From positions 665,778 through 729,777 of the forward strand of contig JAYKAV010003110.1 of NCBI GenBank assembly GCA_035582835.1: DNA of 64,000 nucleotides. The letters run 5' to 3'. The position numbers and the translations under genes are program-made. Below the pieces are notes generated by a model. That model had not been told where the DNA came from. It saw only the letters and a program-made list of their open reading frames with translations, and did not search any database. Source of the DNA: Phoebastria nigripes. Its lineage: Eukaryota; Chordata; Aves; Procellariiformes; Diomedeidae. Of this stretch, positions 24,168 through 36,660 are shown piece by piece (the first letter of the stretch is position 1; every line of letters starts with the position of its first letter).

Positions 24168-26867
24168 TTTGAGATCTCCAGTTTCTTTTGCCTTTTGGTT
24201 ACAACTACAAAAGATGTCTTCTGAGAAAAATGCTTTCTGCATGACATCAGAATAAAGGAATGTTCCACACTATTCAGCATGCTTAAAAGTATTGGTTGAC
24301 TGAAATAACATTACATTTAAAATGAATGCTGAACAGAAGGCCAGTTAAGGGAGAAAACAGAGCAGATCATGTTTTTGCAAACTTTTATCTTTAAGAAACA
24401 TTGATTTATTGGACTGTGTAGAAATGTTTTCTTTAAAATAATAAAATTATGCTGTGTGTAACAGCACAGTAAAATAAAGAGAACTGCTGTTTTGTTGTGT
24501 GATAGAATGCATGTAGCCACAGGTAAAGACTGAAGCATTTGGAATCAGAACATAAAAATACATACATATAGAAAAGTTAAGACATTACTATAGATAGGAA
24601 AAAGTTGTAGGAAATGTATTTGCTTTTTGTAAAAAGTCTCAGGTTTTTGTCACTGTCAGTTGTTACTTTTCATTTTGTCTGACTTCAATTTATTTTTCAT
24701 ATAGTATTAATAACAAAAGCTAATTATTCTCACAACTCATGCATTTATAAAAGTGTTTATTTTTCTTGAGCAATTTCAAATACATTATTGCTTGGACACT
24801 AGCCTTTACATTATTCTTTGGCATACTATAATTTTCATTGGCACTTGGGATCGTCAAAGAAAGAATTGGAAGAGTGTTAAAAATAGCAAAAGAAAAAGGT
24901 AAAGCTTAAGCAAATATATTCTAAACAAACAAAGTATATGTAATAAACAGTAGTGATACTAGTAATTGTTTTGAATTAAGAATTGTATCAGTTATAAATG
25001 TAGGGGCCTCATGTCCAGAATCATGAAAATGTTAATTTAATTACTGCTTGTAGTGTTAATGAATAATTACTCATTACAGATCAATGGATCTCTTTCCTTG
25101 TTGCGGAGAAAAGGAGGCTTAAGGTGCACTTCAGTTCATAGGTGAGAAGGAATACTTAAGTTTACATGATCAGATAGTAAATGCTTCCATATCAAACCAT
25201 TGGTGCATTGCTGTGAAAATCTACATGAATTTGTAGGGCAGAATAGAGATCCAAACCTGGCCTTGAGAGCATGTGATGGCAGGAATTTCACAAATACAGA
25301 TGTCAGCCATATCCTTCACTGGAGGCATAGAAGACTGGAGGCTGGGAGAGCTGCCAGTCCCCATCATCAGTGAGACTTTCTTGCAGTGCAGCTGTGTTAC
25401 ATGGGTACTGGCCATATGCTGCAGGTGTCGTCTAGGTTTTAGTGTTGGTTATATGACTCCCCTTAAATTTAGATTTCTACTTAATAAACTAAAACCACTC
25501 TAGAGTCTGTAGCCTAAGCAGAAAAATGAGAACACATCCCCAAAGTGGCAGCATTAGCTCAAAGGAGAGCAAGCAAGGCTGTCAGAGCAGTAGGCTACAG
25601 GGAGGCACTTGCATCCCCTCCGGGGAGCAAGCTGCCTGTTCTGGACCTTTCTTACCCAGCACCCTCGGAGTAGGAGCTCCCAGGTGAGCTGGGGGAGAGC
25701 TGAACCCAGGTGTCTAGCAATCTGAGTAACGGCAGAGCTGCAGCACTGAAGGGAACCAGGGAATTACAGATTTTTTTCAGAAATGCAAGTTTCCATGTAG
25801 GTTTGCCTAGTTCTATAGAGTAAACATTTGTGGGAAGAGCGTGTATGTTTTTATAAAGCTTGTGGAATAAGAAGGGAGGAACAGGAGAGAAAGAATTGCA
25901 TGGTAAGGGTTGCTGCAATATTGCCAACTCTCATCTAATTATGAGTTAATGAGACGATGTTTTACTTGAAATCCCCTAGCATCGTGGGTTTGTGTATTTC
26001 TTTTAGCCCTTCTTTAACGAGATTCTGAAAACCTTATAGGCTCAGAACCAAGAAGACTTATACCTTGAAATTTATTGTTATTATTACTATTTTATTATTT
26101 TTATTATCCATCTCATGAGATTTTTATTGCTGCAGTTGTCAGCCCTTCTACACTGGGTACCTATTCAATGAATCCATACAATGTCTCACACTGAATGAGA
26201 CACCACCCATTTTCGCATCTTGCAGCATGAGAAGCATCACAATGCATGAGAAGCAAAACAGAGGAAGGGGACATACTGTCCTCTGTATGGACTCTCTGCA
26301 GCAAGTCACATCTGCACAACAGAATATTTCGGATGGAATAGTTTTGCTGTCTGTTTTCTTTTTACCATAATCTGTATGAACAATGAAGTTGCATTTGATA
26401 CAGTCATAGAGTTATTTGGGGAGATACCTAGAATATACTTGAGGTGAAAAAAGGAAGAAAAAAAATTATATTCTTAGTTTTAACTTTGCATTTTGGAAAT
26501 AAATACTAAAGTAGTGAGGATAGCACCATCAGGCAGACAGCAGGTGGGCCAAGCAGCAGGAGGGAAATGATACTTGCTGCACCTGCTCTGCATGCTTTTT
26601 AAAAAAAAGAGAAAAAGGAAGAAAATTTGGTAATTCCTGTATAACACCTACTTTTATTATGGTATTTCATTTCTGTATTTTCTTAGTTCATCTTAAAATA
26701 TGTGGGAGGGAGATCTGGAGATTTCAGACCACTTTATGCTGTGTAGATTTGTGTGTATACATATATTTTTATATGTATCACCATGCTACCTGAACTGTAG
26801 TGTGATGCTAATAATGGTAATAAATTAAGCCCCTTTTTTGTTTTCCTGATGGAGATAGTCCACTACT

Positions 26868-26925
26868 ATTATTCCCATTTTACAGGTGGACAAAAACTAA
26901 GTACAGAAAGAAGTCAGCATCTATT
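26868..26925 (-). mobile_element. MIR-like SINE fragment, reverse orientation
   Basis: The phrase tattcccattttacaggtgg (26871-26890), followed by an aaactaagtacagaaag block, corresponds to the reverse complement of the MIR core ('...cccattttacagatgaggaaactgaggcacag'). About 60 bp remain. A MIR-like fragment in the opposite orientation lies some 500 bp to the right. Confidence 0.55.
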
Positions 26926-26954
26926 CATGGCTTAACTGTAAACATAACTTATGG

Positions 26955-26990
26955 GTTGTAGCTCAGTTGGGTAGAGGATGGAGCTAGGGC
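26955..26990 (+). repeat. tRNA A-box-like sequence (SINE head or tRNA relic)
   Basis: tagctcagttgg at 26959-26970 fits the RNA polymerase III A-box consensus TRGCNNAGYNGG, and gtagagg follows as in many tRNAs. I found no B-box (GGTTCGAATCC-like) within the next 100 bp and no cloverleaf, so it is not a functional tRNA. It may be the head of a degraded tRNA-derived SINE. Confidence 0.35.
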
Positions 26991-27419
26991 ATAAAAATGG
27001 CTTTAGTTTCCTTTTGCTCTCTTGCTTCTCTGCTGGTTCAGTAACCCTGTACTTCACTGAAGAATTTACTGTCTGGTCTAATTTCAGTCAGATTGGAAGC
27101 AGCTGTGGGGGTCAGAAAGTGCATCAAATATCAGCGTGGCAAAGGAGGTGGCTAAGCCTGACCCTATTTTTCTTGTGCAACAAGCAGTAGAGAGGACAAC
27201 AGCATACAAGCTCTAGGTTGGATATGTGGTGCAGTAGGATTAGCTGTTAACTAGTAAAGGCAAGATTACCCAATTAAGTCATTATTAGGGCCATTGTATA
27301 TGGAGTATGTGTTGCAAAGCAGCTGCATTCTACCAGTAGATTTGGCTCTAAATTGCTGGCTCCTAGAGCTGACTATGAGCTATTAGGGGATGTTTCTAGA
27401 GAGATGGTTGATCTAAAAA

Positions 27420-27565
27420 ATGCATTCAGGATTAAGGTGTCTGGTGTTCCTGGCTTCCACTCTTCAGTCTGCTACAACTTGTTCCAAATGACCTTAGGTA
27501 AGTCACTTTGCTTTATTTCTCTCAGCTTCCTCCTTGGTGGAATTTTGCCCTGTTGTCTAACACAG
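27420..27565 (+). mobile_element. MIR-like SINE fragment
   Basis: The text aatgaccttaggtaagtcac (27487-27506), then tttctctcagcttcctcctt, matches the MIR core ('tgaccttgggcaagtcactt...cctcagtttcctcatctg'). Upstream ctggcttccactcttcagtc fits the preceding MIR segment. Degraded and non-coding. Confidence 0.6.
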
Positions 27566-27941
27566 ATGCTACAAACATTACCTGGGTGGTGCTTTGCTTT
27601 GACCATATGAATTGTCATAAAATACAATAGTACTCTTTGTCTTATTACACTGTAATTTCTTCCTCAGAACTCCTCTGCCACAGAATACAGCACATGCAGG
27701 AATTTTTAATTTGACATTAGAGCTAAGATGTATGGAGTAGAGAATATTGAATAAATTAGGAGGGGATGAGAATTCACTGTCTAGTTTGTCACCTGGTGAT
27801 TGTGATTATTGAGAAAAGTGTATTTCTGCCTTCAGAAGTTGGATAATATTCAAGATGCCAATAACACCTATTTCAGAGTTAAGCAGTTTGTGCTACTCGA
27901 TAAAAATTATGTTACTTAACAAGAGGAATTTTGCAGCATAA

Positions 27942-28072
27942 GGGCCCAATTCTGCAAATAAATGCTCCAAGATGCAGTCTGTAATTACAGTGTAAGAACT
28001 CCAATTACTAGCAAACAAAGGCTTCATAAAAGTAAGTACTATGACTAATGATAAGAACTGCAGGACTGGGTC
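27942..28072. mobile_element. MITE-like element with terminal inverted repeats
   Basis: The left end gggcccaattctgca (27942-27956) and right end tgcaggactgggtc (28059-28072) are near-perfect inverted repeats enclosing about 100 bp. Inner text is also partly self-complementary. This is the typical structure of the amniote palindromic repeat beginning 'gggcccaatcctgca'. No coding capacity. The short minus-strand open frame that spans it (27893-28126) is a chance frame. Confidence 0.6.
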
Positions 28073-29490
28073 ATATACAGTAGGAATTATTTCATTCCTA
28101 TATTGACTAATTAGCCTGTTTTTCATTGGCCACCAGTGATTCAGGATTTCACTATGACAAAATGAAATTTACCTTTACTCAAAATCCTGGTTATCAGGGC
28201 TTGTACTTGATCATAGCTCTTTAGAAGTAGTATAGATGCTATTTTTCTCTTTTATGCTTGTCTCATTCTGAAAGAGGTGAAGAATCACCGAAGAACTGAC
28301 CATAACTAAAGATAGCAAGCAGACTGTTGTCTGAGAACTGTGACGTTCTCAGGCAGGAGAATCAACTACTACTTATTAGGGCAGTACATAAACCTTCAGT
28401 TTAGCAATAAACTACAGCTGGCTTGAAATGAGAATTATAGATAGCTTGATGGGGTAGATTAACTAGGTGCTGTATTATTCTTTAAATGAGAGCTCCCACA
28501 GTTTATCTTCCAAGTGTGTGAAGTACATTTTACATGGTTGTTCAATCATTGCGTGCATATTGGTGGAAGACCCCATTCTGCCTGCAAAAAGGTGGCTCTT
28601 ATCCACCTTAAGAGAACACTTTATGAAATGGATTACATAAATAACAACTAAATTTTTTGAGGAAGATCCCCTTTATTTCCCAGGTGTACTGTATGTTTAA
28701 CTAAGCTGTCACTGTCAGTTAGATTACTTGATAAGTCAATCCAAATATTTGAAAGAGAAGCTGAACATTGTGTCCATCATAGAAAGAAAACATTAAAAAA
28801 GAAAACTTCTTGCAAGTAACATTTTATACATGTTTTTGAAGAGAATTTTCATACTAGGTGGCAAAGCTATTATCAATACACTCATTCTTTCAGGCAGAAT
28901 AAAGGAAATCCTTCTCTAATGTGAAATTAGGACAAGTAAGTAATTCCAACAAGATGTTTAGAAGTTTGTTCCTTTTATCAGTCATTTATAACTGTAAAAC
29001 AGCTTTGCATCTTGAAATACAGGAAGTCAAGGGAAAAAAGGTGGTGTGTGGTTGGTTTTTGTTTTTTTTTTTTAATTATTTTTCCCCAATGAAAAATAAA
29101 CATGTAATTGAGTAGGTATAAAACCTTTGTTGCAGAACATACAGTAGTGTAGTTACAAAAGACAGACAGGTCACTGCAGTTGGGCTGTTGTTTGGCTCTT
29201 TTGCACTTCAGCAAGAGGAAATTTCCCTTCAGTATAGATTCTCTTTCGCAAGCTGACAATCATTATGTTCAAGTGTGAAGAAAGTGTAGCTGCCCTAACT
29301 TCAGCTATTCATTGCCTGTGAAGTTCTAATCACTGAGTCAGCTGAAGATGAAGTCCTGTTTCTTCACAGGTCGGGTGCAGTGCTGGTAATCAGAAAATCA
29401 GAATGAAAGCTTCTGTAACCTGGTCTGCTTACTGCTAAGACACCTTCCTCATGAGTTAGAAAAGCAGGGAACACTGGCCCAAAACTGGTA

Positions 29491-29602
29491 GTGGGGTGTT
29501 TTGGGGTTGGGTTTTTTTTTGTTGTTGTGGTTGGTTTGTTTGTTTTTTTTTTTGGTGGGTTTTGTTGTGGGGTTTTTGCTTGTTTTTTTGTTGTTTTTTT
29601 TG
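29491..29602. repeat. G/T-only low-complexity tract
   Basis: From 29491 to 29578 there are only G and T (88 nt), then a single C, then G/T again to 29602. Words such as ggtttgtttg and ttggggttgg recur. This is the strand complement of the A/C tracts elsewhere in the window. Confidence 0.9.
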
Positions 29603-29809
29603 AGATATGCCTGATTCTAGTTTGTACTTATGTGATTTTGTATGTGGCATGGGTATTATAACTGCATCTGAAAATAAGATTAAGTCGTATGCTATTGCAC
29701 CTAAATATCAATTTGCATGTCCCGCTCCTTAAGTAATCTCTCCTTCAGAACTTGCCATGAAACTGTATGTACGTACTTTCTAGATCTTGATTTATTTATT
29801 TTTTTAAAC

Positions 29810-29831
29810 ACTTGACCTTTTAAGGTCAAGT
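29810..29831. promoter_or_regulatory. 22-bp perfect palindrome containing an everted nuclear-receptor repeat
   Basis: Arms acttgacctt and aaggtcaagt are perfectly complementary around a central TT. Read as half-sites this is TGACCT-N4-AGGTCA, an everted repeat of the nuclear-receptor core. Whether it is bound is unknown; it sits in AT-rich non-coding DNA beside a TA/T tract. Confidence 0.3.
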
Positions 29832-29851
29832 CTGTGTCCTGAATTGCCTTT

Positions 29852-29880
29852 AATATATATATATTTTTTTTTTTTTTTTT
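29852..29880. repeat. (TA)n plus T17 tract
   Basis: Six TA units run directly into 17 T bases. Confidence 0.9.
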
Positions 29881-30969
29881 CTCCTAGCTATATTAAGTCT
29901 TTATAACTTTGGTGATCTTTATCCTCTTTTTGAAAATATATGTATATATTTCTGTTGGCATTATTTTAGCTGTTAAAGAAATTCAGTTTACGTACTGCAA
30001 AATGAACTTGATATTTTTAACATACTATATTTAAAAAAAAAAAAAGCCTATGATGACATTATGAATTTCTTTAGAAATGACAGTGATCGGCAGTTCTGAA
30101 GTTGTAAATCTTCAGCCTTCTGATAGGCCACAAGCACAGCCACGTAGTGTTTGTAAGCCTGTAACTGTTAAGAGTATCACACAAACTGCAGACCACTGAT
30201 CACTGCAGAACTATGAGGCTAAGATACTTGTTTACGTGGTTCTGTCCTTGGTATTGCAATGCATCATCTTTGTAAATTCATCTCATCACTGGAAATCCTT
30301 GTGCAGTTTAGGTGCAGGGATTGATAATAAGGCTTTTTGTATTTTATAACAAAGGCATCTGAGGAAAGATGGAGAAAGTAATTGCTTCTTTTTGGATTGT
30401 CATCAAAATACATGACTCTATAGCTGAAAGAGGAGTCTGGTGTGCTAACGTGCTATCTGTGCTACACACTGAGGACTAAATGCTTTCTCTCTCACACAAT
30501 AGTAATGACAAGTAATTGAGGAGCTCTGCAGGATACAAAGAAAGTTTTAATTTGTGTGTGCTAAAGACTGATGAAAAGACACATCATATCTTGCTTCTCT
30601 TTGATGCTGTGACCATGCCTGTTTTCTTTGCCAGCACCATAGTCTTTCTGCTTGCTGTAGGTCCATAAAGTTACCCTTCTGAAAAGGAGGCTGCTCTTGC
30701 TTCTTATTTCTCCAGCCACCCTTTCTGCTGCCTTTCTGCTTCGTTCATCTTCTGCCAATGCTGACAAAAGCTGTTGCAGATACTGGGTTGAACTGGCTTG
30801 CTCTGTGCTGTATACCATAGGTTAGTAATTCTTACACCCATAAGCATCGGTTGGGGGGGCAGGGAAGTCGCTTTTACTCTGTAATAACATGTCATACTGA
30901 TGTTTATAGTATAGCATTATAAAAGTAATCTAATAGTTACATGTGGGTCGTATTAGCCTTCAACCAACA

Positions 30970-31080
30970 AAATACTTAGACATATGCTTTAACTCTAATC
31001 CAGTGAATAATTCCATTGACTCCAATGCACTGCTCACCTACTAAAAAATAAGAACATTTAAGTGCTTTTCCAGACTGAAG
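30970..31080. mobile_element. MITE-like palindromic fragment
   Basis: The order aatacttagacatatgcttt (30971-30990), ccattgactccaatg (31013-31027), then aacatttaagtgcttttcca (31053-31072) follows the internal part of the same palindromic family as 27942-28072, where 'acttaagcatgtgctta' arms flank a 'ccattgacttcaatgg' centre. Ends are not preserved. Confidence 0.55.
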
Positions 31081-31345
31081 TCTTTATTAGTAACCTGCAT
31101 ATTATATATGTGTATTGTTCAGATACACAGGATATTCATGTGGTGAATTATTCCTTTATGTTTGATAGGATTGAATAGTATTTTTGTATCTGTCTGCTCT
31201 AGTCATTTTTCACGTGTTAATGACATTCTTCTTGTCTATCTGTGGTGTTTTTAATGTGCCCATCACCAGAGTATCTTCCTGTCTCTTCTGCAAAATAAAT
31301 GCCTCTCAAGAAGAGATAGGAAGGGTAATGCATGTGTAATTATTT

Positions 31346-31364
31346 AAAAAAAAAAAAAAAAAAA
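31346..31364. repeat. A19 homopolymer
   Basis: An uninterrupted A-run with no element recognised to its left. Confidence 0.95.
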
Positions 31365-34300
31365 GGTTATTACTGAACCATAGTAGCCTTCCTTCCCCCA
31401 CTCCAATATTTATTTTTCCTAGTGACAAAATCTGCAGCAGAAAGCACTGAGCAACAAGTTTATCAATTTGAACAGGCCAACTGCACAACTAAATGTATGT
31501 GAAACTTAACAAATCCCTTGGGGAAGCTGACTGTAAGAATTTCCTAGTCTGTGTCGAGTTACTGAGGTGCGACATGGTGGATTGAACTTAATGCCTTAGG
31601 CAAGCACAGTCAAATAGAGAGAGTTTAAGATTTTGCTGTGTCCATGAAGGGATCTGCTGGTAGTTGTCTAAATTAAGCTTTCAGAAAAGAATATAACACT
31701 ATCATGAGCTCTTTCCCTTAAATATTTTGGCAGGTTATTCTGGTTTAAAAGAAATCCAAGTAGGATTTCCTCTGTGTAAGCCTCATAGCAGTTGCAAAAA
31801 GATTGAAGGGCTATTCCTCTTACCAGGAACAGCAAAATACTGGAACAGAATTTTTCCATCACACTGTGCTGTCTGTTTTAAAGGCATAGCATCTTAGCCA
31901 AAACCAAGGATCCCCACCTGCATGGGAATTGACTGCTATGACCCCGTAGGTGCTGCCTGATGCTAAGACTGCAGGGACTGCATACCTACCCTGGGTTTCT
32001 CACCACCTCCTTTCTTCTTCCTTGTATCTCTGTGAAGGGAAAATTGATCCTGGTGATCGGTCTGGCCTTAGTGACATTTATGACCCTGTAGCAGCTAGCC
32101 TGAAGCAGGTGGCAGCAGCTTATGGAAGAGTCTGTACACATGCTACAGAGTTTAAATGAGGTCTGCCAGTAACAGTGGTGCCTTCAGCTTACAGTGGTCA
32201 AGAAGCTACTTGCAATGTACATGCTAAGAGTTGGAGAGCCACCAGGAGGGAAGGGAAAAGCATGGGTAATCAAGTGCTGTGCACAAATCCAGACACATGA
32301 GCTTGAGCATTTTTGGAATATTTTTTTGAGCAGAGGTGAGCTGGCATCCTGGAAAGTCGGAGTTTTTGATCAACTGTCTGCAGCACATCTTCAGCTGTAG
32401 ATGATACAGCTGCAGGGGTAGCCTTGCCCTGTGCCTGGCATGTAGCTCAAGTTCTCAGAGTGAAGCTGGAGCTGCTGGTAGAGCTGGGCGCCAAGTAGAG
32501 GGGCAGGATTTGAGCTGCCTTAGTCATAGCCCACAGTGGTAGCAAAGTGAAGCGGGGCTTCAGAATTAAAAACCACCTCCTCTGTCCTTGAAAAGAGGCT
32601 GCAAACCTAGATATCACTGTGTGCTGTTCACCCTCAGTTCTCATTGGGATCTCCAGCGCCATTTCTTTGTTAGTGTATACACACACAGCTGTAAGTGATG
32701 TTAGGACTTCTTGCATCAATCTTCTTCCACAAAGGACCCAGCTTCTTGGGTCACTGCAGTATAAATAGCATATTTACAAGGTGGCCTGCATGTAAGGCAC
32801 CGAAAACACCATACTCTTTTCATAATCTGAGGCAAGCATTCATTGGCTGGGGAGTGCTTTTTTCTTTTTCCTTAAGCATCCTGAGATTTGGACTTGAACA
32901 ATTGTTTAACTGTTCTCTGACTCTTTTTGGGTATTTTTTTTTAACTTGTTCTCAGATTTTTTTTATTATTTTGTTGTTAATTTAAATTGGCTAGGCGGCA
33001 GTTTGCCTTATTGTCTGGTAAGAATTGGGCAGGGAAAATTAAGAAAGTATATATTACTTGGATTACTTAAAGATTATATGGGGCTGAGGTGCCACTGCAT
33101 ATTTGCCAACTCTATATTTAGATCATAATATTTCTTTAGCTCTTTGCATTGCCAGTACTGATGGTGATCTCAGCTATAGGATGAGCCTATGCCCTTTTCT
33201 CATTTGTTAACCCAGGACCTCCAGCAACTAGCTAGAGTCAAATAAATATCATGAGATATAAGAATGATGCTAACCTCTCCAGCTGAGTGATATGTTTACA
33301 TCAAATCACTACTTTTCTGGTTAGATGACAGGAATTGATGAGTACATTTTTCATGCTATCCTAGACAGACTGTTGGTCAAGTGTTGAAGTTGACTGCCAA
33401 GGGCCTGTCCAGCCGTTGGTGCTACCTCAGAGTTTCTGGTTCCAGGGAGATGAGACGCTACTCCAAAACCTGTAGGAACAGGGAGCTGGGCATATGAACA
33501 AGTGTGTTTAATCTCTTTCCTATTGCTCAGGCAAGCAGTAGTCTGCCAGCACAGTGACCAATCCCTAGAGTTAATTACCATAATTCATTAGCAAAGCCTC
33601 ACTTCCTGGATGATTTGAGTTGATTAGTAGGCACTTTGTTCTATCACCTTTCTTGGCTGAGCATTCAGTTAGAGGTTTCAGACTCCAAAGACTTAATGGA
33701 TTTACATGTAGCACTTACCCAGGAGGGAGAAACAATTGAAATCTAATGCAACCTGTTGCTTTTCATGTAGCCTTTGGGACTTGGTGCAAGGGTTACTGGG
33801 AAGGAGACTTTTTAACTCGAAATAGCGAAACTTTTTCTCCTGTGCTTTCCTTCTGAGCCCTATGACCTTGTTATATCAGCTGATTACAGCTGACCACTTT
33901 CAGAGAACTTAGGGTAATTTGTTTATCAAATGCTAATAACATTGCAGTAGGTTGTAGATCTTCCTGAAGAAGAGCAGGAGCTATGCAAGTTTTCTGTGGG
34001 ACTGAGAACACATCTATATTGACACAAGCCATTATTTTTCAGGTAGAGAAAAAAGCTACTTGTCTATTACCAATGTGTGACTGAGAATGACCACGCTTTT
34101 ATTTGCTTATGTATTTTAGTAGACAATGGTATGTAGTAGGAGCCTATAAGTCATGAGGCTGTTTGAAGGTCCCAGTTAAATCAGAGGATGTACCAGTTGC
34201 AGTGAACCCTATACTTGCAGATTTTGAACAGGGTTTAGTGACTGTTCCTCCTATTTGTGGATTTCAAGTTTGTCTGTCCCTTTTTGTATATTTGGACTGA

Positions 34301-35033
34301 AGAATTGCTCAGTTCACCTGTCTATGGACAAATAAAACCCATGATATGTAGCAAAATTTTGTTAACAACTTGTTCAAGCAAATATGAATTACAGGCAAGA
34401 TCAGGTCTTCCCAGTATTGTTGCCTGAGGACATAACACTTCAGTTTTTTTGTAATTTTCTTTTGTTCTGCTTCTTATTCAGTTACAAAACTAATAAAAAA
34501 TTTAGAATAAGAGGTATGTTTTTGAAGAAAGGCTAAAAATGCTCCCTTTCCTTCCACAGTGGTACTCTTGGGAATTGGGGAAACAGCACTGATGGCTTGG
34601 TTTTAAGTATTGAGCTGGGAAGGGAAAAACTTGATGTGGGGAGTGAGTCCTTTTTTTGATTCACGTTAAAAGGGATCTATAACCCTTGAAGTACAGGAGT
34701 GTATATTGGCCTTGTATTGTATAATATTACTAAAGTAATTTTGTGAAGCTGGCTGAAGATATACAGGTGCATTAGGTCAGAAATTAGCAAGTAGCAAAGT
34801 TATTTTTTCAGCAAGGTATGTTAGTGCATGTATAAACTTACAGGTGGTTCCAATGACAAATTATGCATGCACTTTATACATTTATTGAATTGAGTGATAA
34901 GTAATTTACACCTTATCTGATGTTACAGAGTTGCTTGAATACCTTTGAAAAGATGCAGGAATTCAGTACTCTGGCTGTCTGGCTAGATTTGGTTGAGAAC
35001 AGTCAAATACTCTTGATTTTTCTGGTTGTCACT

Positions 35034-35035
<2 letters not shown>

Positions 35036-35080
<45 letters not shown>
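35036..35080. repeat. T45 homopolymer
   Basis: The longest homopolymer in the window. On the minus strand it would be a 45-nt poly(A) placed downstream of an aataaa (tttatt on + at 35132-35137), about 50 nt away. That spacing is longer than usual for a retrotransposed mRNA tail. No parent sequence or target-site duplication was recognised, so a simple slippage origin is equally possible. Exact length is unreliable in assemblies. Confidence 0.9.
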
Positions 35081-35081
<1 letters not shown>

Positions 35082-36179
35082 GGTTTTTCCAGTAAGAAGA
35101 CAGGAAAGGAAGAGTTACTGCAAAGGAAAATTTTATTGCCATATACAGGTATTACCCCATCTTTAGTATCTCAAAACAAAAGAGTTCAAGTCTCATCAGT
35201 ATTGGTAGACTTACGAGTTTGACATTAGAGCTGGACTGCATTTCTTTGGGGTCCAGTGTATATGGTGTTTTGCCTTGGGCTCTCATTATTTACTACCGCA
35301 AGGACTATTGGCTGTCAGATGATACTGTAGTGTGAGTTACTGTATTTCAATAAAGCTGTGGCCTTGGCCTTTAATCCGGTTACCAGAGATCTATGTTTTC
35401 TGTCTGTGTAGTCCAGAGTGGCATTTGCAATGTAACAAACGTTTTAAAGTTTTACTTTCTTCTGGCACATAAGAATGTTGTTCCAACTTAGTGTTTCTTT
35501 CCTAAAAGAAGTATGCATCTTCAAATACTTCATTTCTAATATGAACAAGTAACCTGACTAGTCTTGCACACCTTAACAGTGTTCTGGCTTTAAAGAAAGG
35601 ACTTTCCATTTTGCTGAAAAGACTTGATAGTGTTCTTTCTTTCCATAGTGGGTTTTGCATAGATGAAACTAGCCAAAGTTATTGGAAAAGCTAATATTTC
35701 AGTAAATTGGGATATATTAATGCTTTTAAGCTTTGAAGTTTATTTCTAGTAACAAAAGCAATTCTGTAACATTATGATATATTAATATTTAGTTACAACT
35801 AAAATCCTATGAAAAGATAAGCAAAATATACATTTAATTTCTTATACTCAAAAATCTTAATAAAATTATTTTTATTTAAATACAGGACAAGCAGCAATAG
35901 CATGTGAAGGTCTAAACTGACTTTAGACGTTTCCTAGTTGTGGGGTTCTGCTAGAGCCCTCTGGCACAGTGAGGAGGTGTGCAAGATGCAGAGCTTGCTG
36001 TAAGTTGAAGATAAATGAAAACACAGAGGTGGAGGGGCCTGGAAACTGGCAGGGCATGGCTCTGCCTTCCATCCGCTGATAAGCAGATCTGGCCAGCTTC
36101 CCACTGATAAAGGTGATGCAAAAATCTGTTGCATTCTGGACTACTGGTACAACCACAGCTGTGGGAGGCATTTAGTTTC

Positions 36180-36660
36180 AGTTATTATTTGCAATGTATC
36201 CTACCAGGCTTTGCTATATTCTCTCTGCCTGCCTCATCATCAATACTATTCTGTTAAGATCAACTGGTCTTATGATTTGTTAACATTTAGAGCATTAGTA
36301 AATGGAACTTTTTGCCAAACTTTTATTTTAGGCATTTCAAAAGTTTGCACAGCAATGTGCTCCATTTAATCTAGTGTGCAACTGACATATGACTCAATGT
36401 ATTATTATGAACCAGCTAATTTATTTGCAGCTAATGGGCAATAAATAACAAATACTAATTCCTAACAGATTTTCTCATCATAATTTATCTGTAAACATTT
36501 TCCCAAACATATTAGCTATTCAAAAGTTTCAATCATAATTTAAGTAAATTTATTTCTTAGTGATTTGGGAGGTGCTATTTGTGAGACTAGTTGGGATGTG
36601 AAACTTAAGCTCTTTCAATTGGGTTCATGATTGTTTTTATTCCCTGATTAAATTGATAAA
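36180..36660. promoter_or_regulatory. Candidate conserved non-coding element
   Basis: About 480 bp with no recognised repeat, no long open frame and a dense series of homeodomain-, MEF2- and GATA-like words (ctaatttatttgcagctaat, ggcaataaataac, catcataatttatctg). This texture is typical of deeply conserved enhancers, but conservation cannot be measured from one sequence. It is inference. Confidence 0.25.

Larger units (their letters stand above)
15440..26860. other. Long non-coding stretch with only minor features
   Basis: Over 11 kb of mostly AT-rich DNA without a recognisable gene. Minor features inside it are listed separately: an AC microsatellite, an octamer/X-box pair, an A/C-rich tract, a 22-bp tandem duplication and a C-tract. 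Open frames of 139 and 148 codons on the minus strand (21598-22017 and 19745-20191) show no known domain and no gene-like context. A somewhat GC-richer patch at 25530-25760 ends in aacccaggtgtct, recalling a MIR SINE, but this is too weak to call. Confidence 0.45.
28075..36175. other. Long non-coding stretch
   Basis: No gene recognised. Minor items are listed separately. A GC-richer segment at 31880-32720 and another at 35920-36175 carry short open frames (for example 35923-36171 on the minus strand, 82 codons) with no known domain. A 7-bp perfect inverted repeat, aaggtgg/ccacctt, lies at 28589-28609. Confidence 0.45.

Noticed and set aside
26955..27030. tRNA gene
   Set aside because: The A-box is good, but no B-box, no anticodon stem and no acceptor pairing were found.
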